From: Bacteroidia bacterium
GTDB lineage: Bacteria; Bacteroidota; Bacteroidia; Bacteroidales; F082
Assembly (NCBI GenBank): GCA_030537295.1
Contig: JAUNNU010000001.1
Span: forward strand, 24,665 to 57,083
DNA length: 32,419 bases
Direction: 5' to 3'
Positions 8,510 through 16,488 of the stretch are shown here, in pieces. A program made the position numbers and the translations under genes. Positions within the stretch are counted from its first letter, which is position 1, and each line of letters opens with the position of its first letter. The notes beneath the pieces are model-generated. The model was not told the origin of the DNA and did no database searches. It was given only the letters and a program-made list of their open reading frames with translations.

Positions 8510-9721
8510 ATGAAGCATGTAAAGTATGATAAAATTTCAATAGGTTTTATATGCTACGAATTCCCTATGGGTGGGGTGGAAAAAAACATTATAGACATTG
8601 GTAATTATTTATCAGATAATGGGCTCAATGTTTATGTTATATGTGAAACGTTCGCCCAGAATTCCTACCCAGCAACAAAAGATTGTAAATTTAAAGTTAT
8701 GGAGATGGGGGAAGATAGCTTTAAAACTCCGGAAGCAATGGCGTATACAATTGTGAATTTTATAAAGGATAATAATTTGCATCTTGATATTTTTGTATGT
8801 CATGTTTATAATGATTACTTTAAATTCATAAAGCAGAAATTAGGTTGCAAATTTATTTTTACACTTCAATGTATGCCGTTTGCCGAGGTTCGCACATGGC
8901 TTGAACGTAAGAAAGATAAAAAAGGGTTGATTAATAAAATCAAGTATATTTCTACCAAGCTTTTTATAAAAAATATTCTTTATTATAAATTTCGTGATAA
9001 ATTTGTAAGTAGATATAGAGAAATTTATAATATTGCTGATGCATATACATGTCTTTGTAATGCATATAAGGAGGAATTAACCAAAGCAATGGGAATTGCT
9101 GAAGAAAACTCGAAAATTAAGGTTATTTACAATTTTGAAGATGTTCCTGAAAATTTCTCGTATTCCCAAAGGGATAAAGTAATATTGTATGTTGGAAGAT
9201 TGTTTAATTCCGACAAGAGGGTTGACAGGTTGTTGCGTATTTGGAAAGATACGCAAGACAATATCCCTGAGTGGAAACTTGTGATTGCAGGAGATGGCCC
9301 GGATCGAGGATTTCTTGAGAATTTAAGCAAGGAATTAGGTTTGAAAAGGATTTCGTTTTTAGGATGGGTTAACAATTCTAGAGAATTAATGAAAAAAGCT
9401 TCAATATTATGTTTGACATCTGAATCTGAAGGATGGCCATTGGTTTTGATGGAGGCGCAGGCGATTGGTTTGCCTGCAATTGCATTTGATTGCAGTGCTG
9501 GCGTTTATGAGATTCTTTCCCCAAGTGGCATAAATGGCGTTATTGTTCCTCATAGGAATGAAAGAAAGTTTTCAAAGGCACTGATAGAACTTGCAAAAGA
9601 CAGACAAAAGCGAGAAAAAATCGCATTTAATGCATATAATGCAGTGAAACGATTCAGTATTGAGTATTCGGGGAGTAAATGGCTTGACTTAATTAACAGT
9701 TTAATTTATGGTGATAACTAA
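8510..9721 (+). CDS. GT4 family glycosyltransferase
   Basis: A 403-residue GT-B enzyme. The N-terminal domain has the glycine loop FPMGGVEKN at 18-26. The C-terminal domain has ILYVGRLFNSDKRVDRLL, LVIAGDGPDR and the family 4 catalytic EX7E pair E307 and E315 within SESEGWPLVLMEAQAIG. GT4 enzymes are retaining and commonly use UDP- or GDP-sugars. The N-domain contains a long basic insert (about 120-165, rich in Lys and Arg) that may touch the membrane. The gene is strongly AT-rich compared with its upstream neighbours. It is set apart by a promoter-like site upstream and a 170-base gap downstream, so it may be its own transcription unit or head a new one. Confidence 0.92.
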   Translation: MKHVKYDKISIGFICYEFPMGGVEKNIIDIGNYLSDNGLNVYVICETFAQNSYPATKDCKFKVMEMGEDSFKTPEAMAYTIVNFIKDNNLHLDIFVCHVYNDYFKFIKQKLGCKFIFTLQCMPFAEVRTWLERKKDKKGLINKIKYISTKLFIKNILYYKFRDKFVSRYREIYNIADAYTCLCNAYKEELTKAMGIAEENSKIKVIYNFEDVPENFSYSQRDKVILYVGRLFNSDKRVDRLLRIWKDTQDNIPEWKLVIAGDGPDRGFLENLSKELGLKRISFLGWVNNSRELMKKASILCLTSESEGWPLVLMEAQAIGLPAIAFDCSAGVYEILSPSGINGVIVPHRNERKFSKALIELAKDRQKREKIAFNAYNAVKRFSIEYSGSKWLDLINSLIYGDN

Positions 9722-9891
9722 TACTAATGGAGGTGGCAATAATTAGATTTACATATTGCAATATGATATCATGGTTATTCTTGGATTACTAAAACAAAAG
9801 CGATAAAATTATAGTTTTATGCTGTTTAGCATAAGTTATTCACACAGATTTTTGTTAAAAATATTGTTGATATTTAAAGCAAAATGTAAAA
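9722..9891 (+). promoter_or_regulatory. Palindrome-rich intergenic gap before the adenylation gene
   Basis: A 170-base gap, the longest in the locus. It holds a perfect 14-base palindrome CATATTGCAATATG (9752-9765), a second palindrome ATGATATCAT (9763-9772) overlapping it by three bases, and a hairpin of TTATGCT, loop GTTT, AGCATAA at 9817-9834. The hairpin has no T-run after it, so a terminator is not clear. No full TAnnTTTG box was found; TATTCTTG (9776-9783) is one base off. The palindromes could be operator sites, which is a guess. Confidence 0.35.
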
Positions 9892-11412
9892 ATGAACGGT
9901 AACTTTTTCCAAAGAAATATTTTAGTTGCTTTGTGTGAAAATATTGAAAAAGAATCATATAGCAACTCTTTCTATATCAATGATGAATATTTCACCTACC
10001 GTCAACTCGGTGAATGCATCTCCAAGATTCGGAGAGAACTGGTGTCAGTTGAGGGTAAGGTTGTCGGCATTGCAATCCATGACGACATTGAGACATACGC
10101 CTCGATTTTTGCGCTCTGGATGGAGGGGAAGGCGTACGTTCCGCTTCACCCGAACCAGCCCTTGGAGAGGAATCTCGGAATCGTCGGACAGGTCGGGCTG
10201 AATTGCATAATAGATTCAAGTGGTGATTCGGTTTACAGCCAGTGGGCCTCGGAAAACCGCAGCAAGCTGATTTGCTCGTCCAAATTGGTTTATTCGGGCG
10301 ATTTCTTGGACAACTGGGCGGAAGTTGATGAAAACGAATTGGCATATCTGCTGTTTACATCGGGAAGTACAGGGACACCAAAGGGTGTTCAAATTACAAG
10401 AAGAAATATTGCATCATTTATGGATTCCTTTTGGAAGACTGGCATTAAAGTTGATGAAACAGACCGCTGTATGCAGGTTTTTGATTTGACATTTGATGTG
10501 AGCGTGCAAAATGTGTTGGTAACATTGACACGAGGGGCATGTTTATATACTGTTCCGTACGGTCAGGTTAAATATTTGTGTGCGGCGTCATTGATTCAGG
10601 AACAGAAGATCACATTCAGTGTAATGGCTCCAAGTATGTTGACATATTTGCGTCCTTATTTTGATGAATTTGACGCCTCATCAATGAAAACATGCATTCT
10701 CACGGCAGAGGCCTGTCCTGTTGATTTGATTGAAGATTGGCTCAAGTGTGCAAAAAACACAGAAATTTATGATTTTTACGGGCCGACTGAAGCTACGATA
10801 TATTGTACTTACTACAAATTAAATCGTAATGGGAAAAATTTGTCATCCAATGGTATCATTTCTATTGGTAAACCATTGGCGAATATTACTGCAATTGTTA
10901 TTGATGAGAACGGACAAGTCATTAGTAGTGGAGGAAAGGGTGAACTTTGCATTGCTGGCGACCAGTTGACATTAGGGTATTGGAATAATTCTGATAAAAA
11001 TAAATCAGCATTCTTCGAAAAAGAGCATGAGGGCAAACGTCTTCGTTTCTATCACACGGGAGATTTGTGCTTTATGGAAAAGTCAGGAAATATTATGTAT
11101 TGCGGTCGAATCGATCAACAGGCAAAAATTCAAGGCTTTAGGGTCGAATTAGGTGAAATTGAGTTTCATGCCCGTTACTTTTTCAAAAATGAGAAGAGGA
11201 TAGTTGCGATTGCTTTTCAAAATGAAAATAGTCTTACTGAAATTGCGTTATTTATTGAGTCAAAAAAGTTTGACGTATCGGAATTATTAGTATTTTTGCG
11301 GTCGAAAATGCCGGCGTATATGATTCCGTCGAGGATTTTATTTGAGGAACATTTTCCGTTGAATAAATCCGAAAAGATTGATCGTGTCGCGTTGAAACAA
11401 ATGGTAATGTAA
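9892..11412 (+). CDS. Amino acid adenylation enzyme (DltA/NRPS A-domain-like)
   Basis: A 506-residue AMP-binding enzyme with all core motifs in order: A3 TSGSTGTPKG at 156-165 (K164), A5 YGPTEA at 296-301, A7 HTGD at 388-391, A8 GRIDQQAKIQGFRVELGEIE from 405, and the A10 lysine K495 in NKSEKIDR. The FDVSV segment at 201-205 keeps the Asp (D202) that binds the alpha-amino group in NRPS and DltA A-domains, so the substrate is probably an amino acid. The residue after FDVSV is Gln where many NRPS domains have Trp. It should adenylate the acid and load the carrier protein encoded next, which overlaps its stop by one base (TAATG). The length matches DltA, but no dltB or dltD follows. A G/C-rich island (38 of 60 at 10141-10200) sits in an otherwise AT-rich gene (16 of 60 at 10801-10860). 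Confidence 0.9.
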   Translation: MNGNFFQRNILVALCENIEKESYSNSFYINDEYFTYRQLGECISKIRRELVSVEGKVVGIAIHDDIETYASIFALWMEGKAYVPLHPNQPLERNLGIVGQVGLNCIIDSSGDSVYSQWASENRSKLICSSKLVYSGDFLDNWAEVDENELAYLLFTSGSTGTPKGVQITRRNIASFMDSFWKTGIKVDETDRCMQVFDLTFDVSVQNVLVTLTRGACLYTVPYGQVKYLCAASLIQEQKITFSVMAPSMLTYLRPYFDEFDASSMKTCILTAEACPVDLIEDWLKCAKNTEIYDFYGPTEATIYCTYYKLNRNGKNLSSNGIISIGKPLANITAIVIDENGQVISSGGKGELCIAGDQLTLGYWNNSDKNKSAFFEKEHEGKRLRFYHTGDLCFMEKSGNIMYCGRIDQQAKIQGFRVELGEIEFHARYFFKNEKRIVAIAFQNENSLTEIALFIESKKFDVSELLVFLRSKMPAYMIPSRILFEEHFPLNKSEKIDRVALKQMVM

Positions 11413-11651
11413 TGGAAAGAATAAAAATAGTTGAAAAATTAACACCATTGGTTCGTGAGTCTTTTGAAAAAAATGATTTGGTCCTTTTTGATGAGATGAC
11501 TCCGGCGGTGGTTGATACATGGACGTCTCTGTCGTTTATGAGACTGCTCGAAAAAGTAGAAAAAGAATTTGGCGTAAAGTTCAAGATGATGGAACTTGTC
11601 AAATTAAATAACATAGGTGCCATTGTTGATGCAATTGCAAGACATTGCTAA
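11412..11651 (+). CDS. Acyl/aminoacyl carrier protein (DltC-like)
   Basis: A 79-residue acidic-helical protein. Its core DTWTSLSFMRLLEKVEKEFG aligns with the carrier signature WDSLxxMRLIxxLExEFG of DltC and ACP proteins. The serine expected to hold phosphopantetheine is S39. The residue before it is Thr (T38) where nearly all carriers have Asp (DSL), which is unusual. It would accept the activated amino acid from the enzyme encoded upstream as a thioester and pass it to a transferase. Both ends are one-base TAATG overlaps, so the three genes from 9892 to 12706 should be translated in a coupled way. Confidence 0.88.
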   Translation: MERIKIVEKLTPLVRESFEKNDLVLFDEMTPAVVDTWTSLSFMRLLEKVEKEFGVKFKMMELVKLNNIGAIVDAIARHC

Positions 11652-12706
11652 TGGAAGATGTTGATATAAAATGTTTTACAGCAAATGACCTGAAAAGATG
11701 GTTGTTCCATAATCAATCGATCGATGGATTGACTGATGAGGTGATTGCTCCGGCAAGGGCTTTTGCGATTGTCAATAATCCATATTTGAGAGATGACGAT
11801 GCAGTTGTCGCAGCTTTGTATGTGGATGATGATCTTGTTGCCTATACCGCGGCTTTCCCTGAATTTTATGACGGAAAAAGGATTTGGTGGTTTTCAACGC
11901 TGTATTGCAAGCCTGAATATTCAGGGAGAGGCTATGGGTTGATTGTGGTTGGAAGTCTCGCCGAGATTTATGGTGATGGTAACTTCTTCGATATGGAAGG
12001 AGCTGAAGAGACCGTCGAAATTTTTAAATACCTCGGGCTGAATACGTCATATTCAATTCAATACAATTTCTGTCCCGGAAAAATTGACAGGACTTCGTTT
12101 TGGGGTAATCTTGCCTATTATATTCAGCAGGTAAGGCTTAAATTGAAATGTAGGAAAAACATCCTGATGCAAAAGTTATCAGCATTTGAATATAAAGTTG
12201 AATATTCGCGTCATGTTGACGATGAATCATACTCGTTCATTCTTGAAAACAGGAAAAATGATGCTTTTGTCAGAGAGCAAAAAATGTTGAACTGGATTGT
12301 CCAGTACCCTTTTTTACAGGGTTCTCCTTTGACTAATAGGGTTGACGATAGATGTCGTTTTTCGTCTGTTGTTCCATCTGTTACAATGTTGGTGGTGAAG
12401 GTTGTAGTGAAAGATGAATTGGCTGGATTATATATACTGCGATTTCTTAATAATGGTTTTTCTGTTAAATATCTGTATTATAATGATGATAGGGCTGATG
12501 TCGTTTTTACGTCTGTTGCGGAGCATCTTGTTGCATACAATAATCCGACAGTGTCAACCAGAGATGAGAAGTTGGCTCTGTTTTTGAAACAATATAATCT
12601 GTCATCAAAATTAAAGACATCGAGAGTTTCATTTAGTTATCCTTCTGAATTTGTGTTGGTTGATGACTTTACACTGCAAGGTGGTGACGGCGATAATTTC
12701 GTATAG
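11651..12706 (+). CDS. GNAT family acyltransferase, probable partner of the carrier protein
   Basis: A 351-residue protein. The N-terminal 1-135 are a GNAT domain: the strand IWWFSTLYCKPEY, then the acyl-donor loop SGRGYG at 91-96 and a helix. The C-terminal half (from about 215, REQKMLNWIVQYPFL) looks like a second, degenerate GNAT fold, as in some two-domain members. GNAT enzymes move acyl groups from CoA or carrier-protein thioesters to amines. Directly after an adenylation enzyme and a carrier protein, it probably moves the activated amino acid to an amino sugar; this is inference from context. A TTG at 11645 in frame is possible, but the ATG at 11651 forms the same TAATG overlap seen one gene earlier. 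No membrane segment is seen. Confidence 0.8.
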   Translation: MEDVDIKCFTANDLKRWLFHNQSIDGLTDEVIAPARAFAIVNNPYLRDDDAVVAALYVDDDLVAYTAAFPEFYDGKRIWWFSTLYCKPEYSGRGYGLIVVGSLAEIYGDGNFFDMEGAEETVEIFKYLGLNTSYSIQYNFCPGKIDRTSFWGNLAYYIQQVRLKLKCRKNILMQKLSAFEYKVEYSRHVDDESYSFILENRKNDAFVREQKMLNWIVQYPFLQGSPLTNRVDDRCRFSSVVPSVTMLVVKVVVKDELAGLYILRFLNNGFSVKYLYYNDDRADVVFTSVAEHLVAYNNPTVSTRDEKLALFLKQYNLSSKLKTSRVSFSYPSEFVLVDDFTLQGGDGDNFV

Positions 12707-12708
12707 CA

Positions 12709-13587
12709 ATGTTTAGGAAGCTTCGCAGGAAATATTATGAATTCACTCATCCGGTAATTGGTGAAGTGCTTCAGTTTCACAGAGTTACTTCAGATGTCAG
12801 TCTCTTTCGTGGCAATAACGAATATGAAATCACACCGGAACGTTTTGAGAAATTAATCGCTGGCAAGAAAGATGAAGGGAATGAGTTCATCTCAATGAAG
12901 GATTTGTTTGAAATTTTAAATGGTGAGAAAGAAATCAGGAACAAATTCGTCTGTTTTACTTTCGACGATGGCTATAAAGATAATTTTGAAGTCGCGTACC
13001 CTATATTGAAGAAATATGATTGCCCGTTCACGATTTTTGTTGCGACAGACAATGTTGAGAGAAAATCAGTTTTGTGGAGATATGCTGTTGATGAATTGAT
13101 TTGCAAAAATGATTCGGTTGTTTTGTCTGACGGAACAATTTACAGTTGCAAAAATGATGATGAAAAGAAAAATTCATTCGATGCGATTGACAGAAAAATG
13201 TCTTCATTGAACGAATTTCAGATTAAGAATCTGCTGAGTGCAAATAATGTTGATTGGCTTTCAAAGAACGAGGAACTGATGATGGATGAAGCAATGCTGT
13301 TGGAAATATCAAAAGACGAACTTTGCACAATCGGTTCGCATACCCAATCGCATTGCCATTTGTCAAGGCTTGAACCTGAAGAGCAGAGACGAGAGTTATC
13401 CAACTCAAAACATGTTCTCGAATCAATGATTGGCAAGGATGTCTGGTGTTTCGCTTACCCTTACGGAGATTATTCAGAAGTCACATCGAATATTGCAAAT
13501 GAAATTTATGGTATGACTTTTGCGGCATGGGGGGGCGGCGTCCGACAAGGTGACGGAGTCGTTAACGTTAAAAGAGTTTTGGTATGA
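12709..13587 (+). CDS. Polysaccharide deacetylase (NodB homology domain)
   Basis: A 292-residue carbohydrate esterase family 4 protein. It has VLQFHRV near the start, the catalytic-base motif TFDDGYKDN at 84-92, the metal-binding pair in SHTQSH (H211 and H215) and the later motif FAYPYGDYSE. These enzymes remove N- or O-acetyl groups from sugars with a divalent metal. An insert (about 120-205) separates the first and second motifs. No signal peptide is evident, so it may act on cytoplasmic lipid-linked sugar. A run of seven G (13529-13535) codes for WGGG near the C-terminus with the frame intact; one slipped base would replace the last 15 or so residues. The stop overlaps the next ATG (ATGA). 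Confidence 0.88.
   Translation: MFRKLRRKYYEFTHPVIGEVLQFHRVTSDVSLFRGNNEYEITPERFEKLIAGKKDEGNEFISMKDLFEILNGEKEIRNKFVCFTFDDGYKDNFEVAYPILKKYDCPFTIFVATDNVERKSVLWRYAVDELICKNDSVVLSDGTIYSCKNDDEKKNSFDAIDRKMSSLNEFQIKNLLSANNVDWLSKNEELMMDEAMLLEISKDELCTIGSHTQSHCHLSRLEPEEQRRELSNSKHVLESMIGKDVWCFAYPYGDYSEVTSNIANEIYGMTFAAWGGGVRQGDGVVNVKRVLV
13529..13535 (+). repeat. Poly-G run (G7) inside the deacetylase gene
   Basis: Seven consecutive G in a gene of AT-rich surroundings. The frame is open through it. Runs of this length can slip during replication, and a second, longer run breaks a gene about 3 kb downstream. Confidence 0.7.
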
Positions 13588-14429
13588 TAATAATATGTCC
13601 GCGTGGCGGTTTGGCCAACAGAATGAGAGTTTTGGCATGGGCTTTGTCATTGGCAAACGAGGCCGGGACAAACGTCTTGTGCCGTTGGATTTCAAATCAT
13701 GAGTTGGGTGCCTCGTTTGAAAATTTGTTCCAACCGATTGATAATTTGAAAGTTACAGGAGAAGCAACGTTCCATCCACGTTCCGCTGATTCCTGCAAGG
13801 GATTCAAAAGGTTTCGTAACAGATTATGGAATAAACTTCTCGGAATTGATGAGTGCTTCAAGGAGTCGGACATTGACAAGTATGTCCCGGAAGGAAATTC
13901 CGAAGAATATAAATCATTTCATGATCTGATTCTTGGCTATTTGAGGAAAAATAGGAATGTGTATGTTGAAACATGCAGTTTGTTGTCCGATAAATGCAAG
14001 GTTGACATGTTCAAGCCAGAAATGTTGTTGCAAAAGCAAATTGACGAATTTTCGCATTTGTTTTCTGACAAAACGTATGGCATCCACATCCGCCGCACAG
14101 ACAACACTTGGGCGATAGAAAACAGTCCTCTTGAATTGTTTGTCAAGAAGATAGATGAAATAATTAGTGATGATTCCGCTTCCAAGTTTTATCTTGCCAC
14201 CGATGATGCCGAAACGATAAATGTCCTGAAAGGAAGATTTGGCGACAGGATTTTGGTGAGGGAGAAGGACTTCAGCAGGGCCACTGAAAGCGGGATACAG
14301 GATGCTGTCGTTGACATCTGGTTGTTGTCGAAGACGAGGAAGATATACGGGTCTTTTTATTCATCGTTTTCGGAGATGGCGGCGTGGATAGGGGGAATTG
14401 AGTTGGAAATTCAAAAAAGTAAACAATAA
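13584..14429 (+). CDS. Fucosyltransferase-like glycosyltransferase (NodZ/GT11-like GT-B)
   Basis: A 281-residue protein. It starts with MIIICPRGGLANRMRVLAWA, the N-terminal glycine loop of the alpha-1,2/alpha-1,6-fucosyltransferase group, and carries HIRRTD at 168-173, matching the HxRRxD donor-binding motif of NodZ and related enzymes. FYLATDD follows at the expected place, and the end (YGSFYSSFSEMAAWIGG) matches the family's last conserved helix. Those enzymes use GDP-fucose, but the donor here is inferred only from family. It overlaps the deacetylase by four bases and is followed by a 71-base gap. Confidence 0.72.
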   Translation: MIIICPRGGLANRMRVLAWALSLANEAGTNVLCRWISNHELGASFENLFQPIDNLKVTGEATFHPRSADSCKGFKRFRNRLWNKLLGIDECFKESDIDKYVPEGNSEEYKSFHDLILGYLRKNRNVYVETCSLLSDKCKVDMFKPEMLLQKQIDEFSHLFSDKTYGIHIRRTDNTWAIENSPLELFVKKIDEIISDDSASKFYLATDDAETINVLKGRFGDRILVREKDFSRATESGIQDAVVDIWLLSKTRKIYGSFYSSFSEMAAWIGGIELEIQKSKQ

Positions 14430-14451
14430 TTATTGAAGGAGATTATTGAAG
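14429..14451 (+). repeat. Short direct repeat in the gap after the fucosyltransferase-like gene
   Basis: ATTATTGAAG occurs at 14429-14438 and again at 14442-14451, a 13-base period. It overlaps the stop codon of the previous gene. No function is evident; it may be a small slippage duplication. Confidence 0.5.
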
Positions 14452-14500
14452 TGAATAATAGTTTGAAATACGGTGAATTGCAATGAAATAAATTAACATT

Positions 14501-15997
14501 ATGAGTAAGATTGTGAATTATTCAAACAAAACATTTTCTAAAATTCTTGAGGTTTTGTTTCTTTTAGCACTTTGTGCTTTTGTTGTATATTATTGGTATA
14601 TTATCTTAAAACCGTATCCTATAGAATTTAGGGAAGGTCATTCAATGTCGTCAACTACACTATTGCTAAATGGAGTAAAACCGTTCACATTGGATACCTA
14701 TCCTGAATATTATAATTCGTATGGAATATTGTTCAATTTGGTTGTGTTACCATTCGTTTATTTATTTGGTAATTCTATTGTTGTTTATAGGGTGATTAAT
14801 GAACTTTTTTACATAGGTGCGATATTAATGATTTTATTATATAGAAGAGAGAAGAAAGTCGATGTCATTACATTAGTGTTATCGTTGAATCTGTATTTGT
14901 TTTTTCATTTAAATACAAATGTCTCCGTAAGGCCAGATGGTCTTGGCGTTTTTTTATATTCTTCTGTGATAGTAATGGCTTTACGTAATGATTTTAGTTG
15001 GAAGTATATGATATTGGTCGGAATCATGAGTCTGTTGGCTTTTTATACGAAAACATATTATTTTTTGTGTTGGTATTTGGTTAGTTTGGGCCTTTTATTT
15101 AAAGGATGTAAAAAGATGCTTTTAAGTAATGTGTTGTTTCATGTTTTGTTTTTTATATCTTTATTAGTAGTTAATAAAATCTTCCCACTATATTTTTATG
15201 AGACTGTTTTTGCGTATGGCTTTTCTGGCGATATATCGTCAGATGTTTCTGACGGTTATTTAACTTATTCCATCTCCCAAATGCTAAGGTCTTTGAAAAT
15301 TGTATTGCCGATGTTGATTTTGGCTGTAATTATTTGTTTGAGGTTTGTTGCTAATGGCAGGTTCTTTGACCTGTTTAAGAATCCAATGCTATATATGCTT
15401 TTGGCGGTTTTGATTATATTAGTATATCCTCTTGGAACAAACGATGGTGCATATCTTACATATCATGCTCAACTGATGGCTCCTGTGTTTGCAATATTTG
15501 TTGTTGAAAATTTAGATTCAACTTCAAGGAATTCAGTAGCATTACAAATGCTTTTGCTTGTCACGGTATTATATGCAATAATTTTTAAGATTCCTATTAT
15601 GAAAGAGTGTGATAATTCCAAGGAATGGAACAAATTAACTGCGTATATAGAGAATTCTGATAACGTGCTTTGTAGTGAACCATTATCTCCAATATTGCAA
15701 ATTGAAAACAGACCTGTTTTTGATGATGGTGTAAGTTCTTTTGTTTATAGTTTCAAGCCACAAAGTATTACCACAAAGTTGTTTGGATTGGATAGTTGTC
15801 TTGTGGAAAAACGGAATCGTTACATTTCTGATGTGAAAAGTGGCATAAAGAATGGCGAGTACGATTTGATAATAACTCATGATGGTAGAATAGTGGATAA
15901 ATATATTGATTACGATATATATAAAGCAATCGATAGTGTTGATGTATATTTGCCATGTAATTGGCCTTTGAAGGTATATGTGTACGCTTCAAATTAA
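14501..15997 (+). CDS. Multi-span membrane protein, GT-C glycosyltransferase-like
   Basis: A 498-residue, very hydrophobic protein with about ten membrane segments, the first at about 17-37. Directly after it the loop holds FREGHSMSS (43-51) and a pattern YNSYGILFN. This is the arrangement of GT-C enzymes (ArnT/PMT and GT39 type), where an acidic residue (here E45) in the first outer loop is catalytic and lipid-phosphate sugars are donors. A soluble C-terminal domain (about 370-498) is predicted outside. It could be a glycosyltransferase working on the periplasmic face or the repeat-unit polymerase; sequence alone does not separate these. The gene is among the most AT-rich in the window. Confidence 0.7.
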   Translation: MSKIVNYSNKTFSKILEVLFLLALCAFVVYYWYIILKPYPIEFREGHSMSSTTLLLNGVKPFTLDTYPEYYNSYGILFNLVVLPFVYLFGNSIVVYRVINELFYIGAILMILLYRREKKVDVITLVLSLNLYLFFHLNTNVSVRPDGLGVFLYSSVIVMALRNDFSWKYMILVGIMSLLAFYTKTYYFLCWYLVSLGLLFKGCKKMLLSNVLFHVLFFISLLVVNKIFPLYFYETVFAYGFSGDISSDVSDGYLTYSISQMLRSLKIVLPMLILAVIICLRFVANGRFFDLFKNPMLYMLLAVLIILVYPLGTNDGAYLTYHAQLMAPVFAIFVVENLDSTSRNSVALQMLLLVTVLYAIIFKIPIMKECDNSKEWNKLTAYIENSDNVLCSEPLSPILQIENRPVFDDGVSSFVYSFKPQSITTKLFGLDSCLVEKRNRYISDVKSGIKNGEYDLIITHDGRIVDKYIDYDIYKAIDSVDVYLPCNWPLKVYVYASN

Positions 15998-16020
15998 AAT
16001 GAGTTTTACATGAATTAAAA

Positions 16021-16488
16021 ATGAATTTAGGAGTGGATAATTTAATTTCAGGTAGAGTATATAGCAGAGAATCAGGTTTTGAATTGTTAAGGATATTATC
16101 AATTTTACTAATTACATGCCATCATTTTCTGTTGTTCGGAATTTACAATGGAAAGGCTGGTGGCAATGACATTGAGTTTTGGTTCTTGAACAGCTTCATT
16201 TACATCGGTGTTAATTGTTTCATTTTGATGTCGGGGTATTTCGGAATCAGGGCTAAAGTCAAAGGTTTTTTGAATTTTTATCTTATTATCGCTTTTTATT
16301 GTTTGCTGTGCTATATATGTAATTGTATGTTGGGCGTTTGCAATTTTGATATTAAATCTGTTTTAATAAATACATTTTTGTGTATTTCACATAAAGGAAA
16401 TTGGTTTATACAAGGATATGTCGTCCTTTTCTTGTCCGCACCATTGATTAATAAAGCTTTGGAGAAAATTGATGGGGGGGGTATTTGA
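16021..16488 (+). CDS. Acyltransferase family 3 (O-acetyltransferase-like), 5' part, broken by frameshift
   Basis: 155 residues forming the first half of an integral membrane acyltransferase. The family start motif is present (ESGFELLRILSILLITCHHF, with R24, H34 and H35), followed by several membrane segments. Members usually have about 330-370 residues and O-acetylate sugars. The frame ends in DGGGI-stop directly after a run of eight G (16474-16481). The rest of the protein continues in the next frame from 16485. Nine or six G would join the halves into one protein of about 360 residues. So this is either a phase-variable gene in the off state, a recent pseudogene, or a sequencing error in a homopolymer. 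Confidence 0.85.
   Translation: MNLGVDNLISGRVYSRESGFELLRILSILLITCHHFLLFGIYNGKAGGNDIEFWFLNSFIYIGVNCFILMSGYFGIRAKVKGFLNFYLIIAFYCLLCYICNCMLGVCNFDIKSVLINTFLCISHKGNWFIQGYVVLFLSAPLINKALEKIDGGGI
16474..16481 (+). repeat. Poly-G run (G8) at the frameshift of the acyltransferase gene
   Basis: Eight consecutive G exactly where the acyltransferase reading frame breaks. Adding one G or removing two restores the full frame. This is the pattern of a slipped-strand contingency site. Confidence 0.8.

Noticed and set aside
9727-9792. 21-codon open frame in the gap after the GT4 gene
   Set aside because: Very short, no start signal, no recognisable motif, and the sequence is dominated by palindromes.
9817-9834. 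Hairpin as a rho-independent terminator
   Set aside because: The stem is AT-rich and not followed by a T run, so terminator function is not supported.
13520-13702. 60-residue + strand frame across the end of the deacetylase
   Set aside because: It overlaps two well supported genes in another frame; it matters only as what would be read after a slip in the G7 run.
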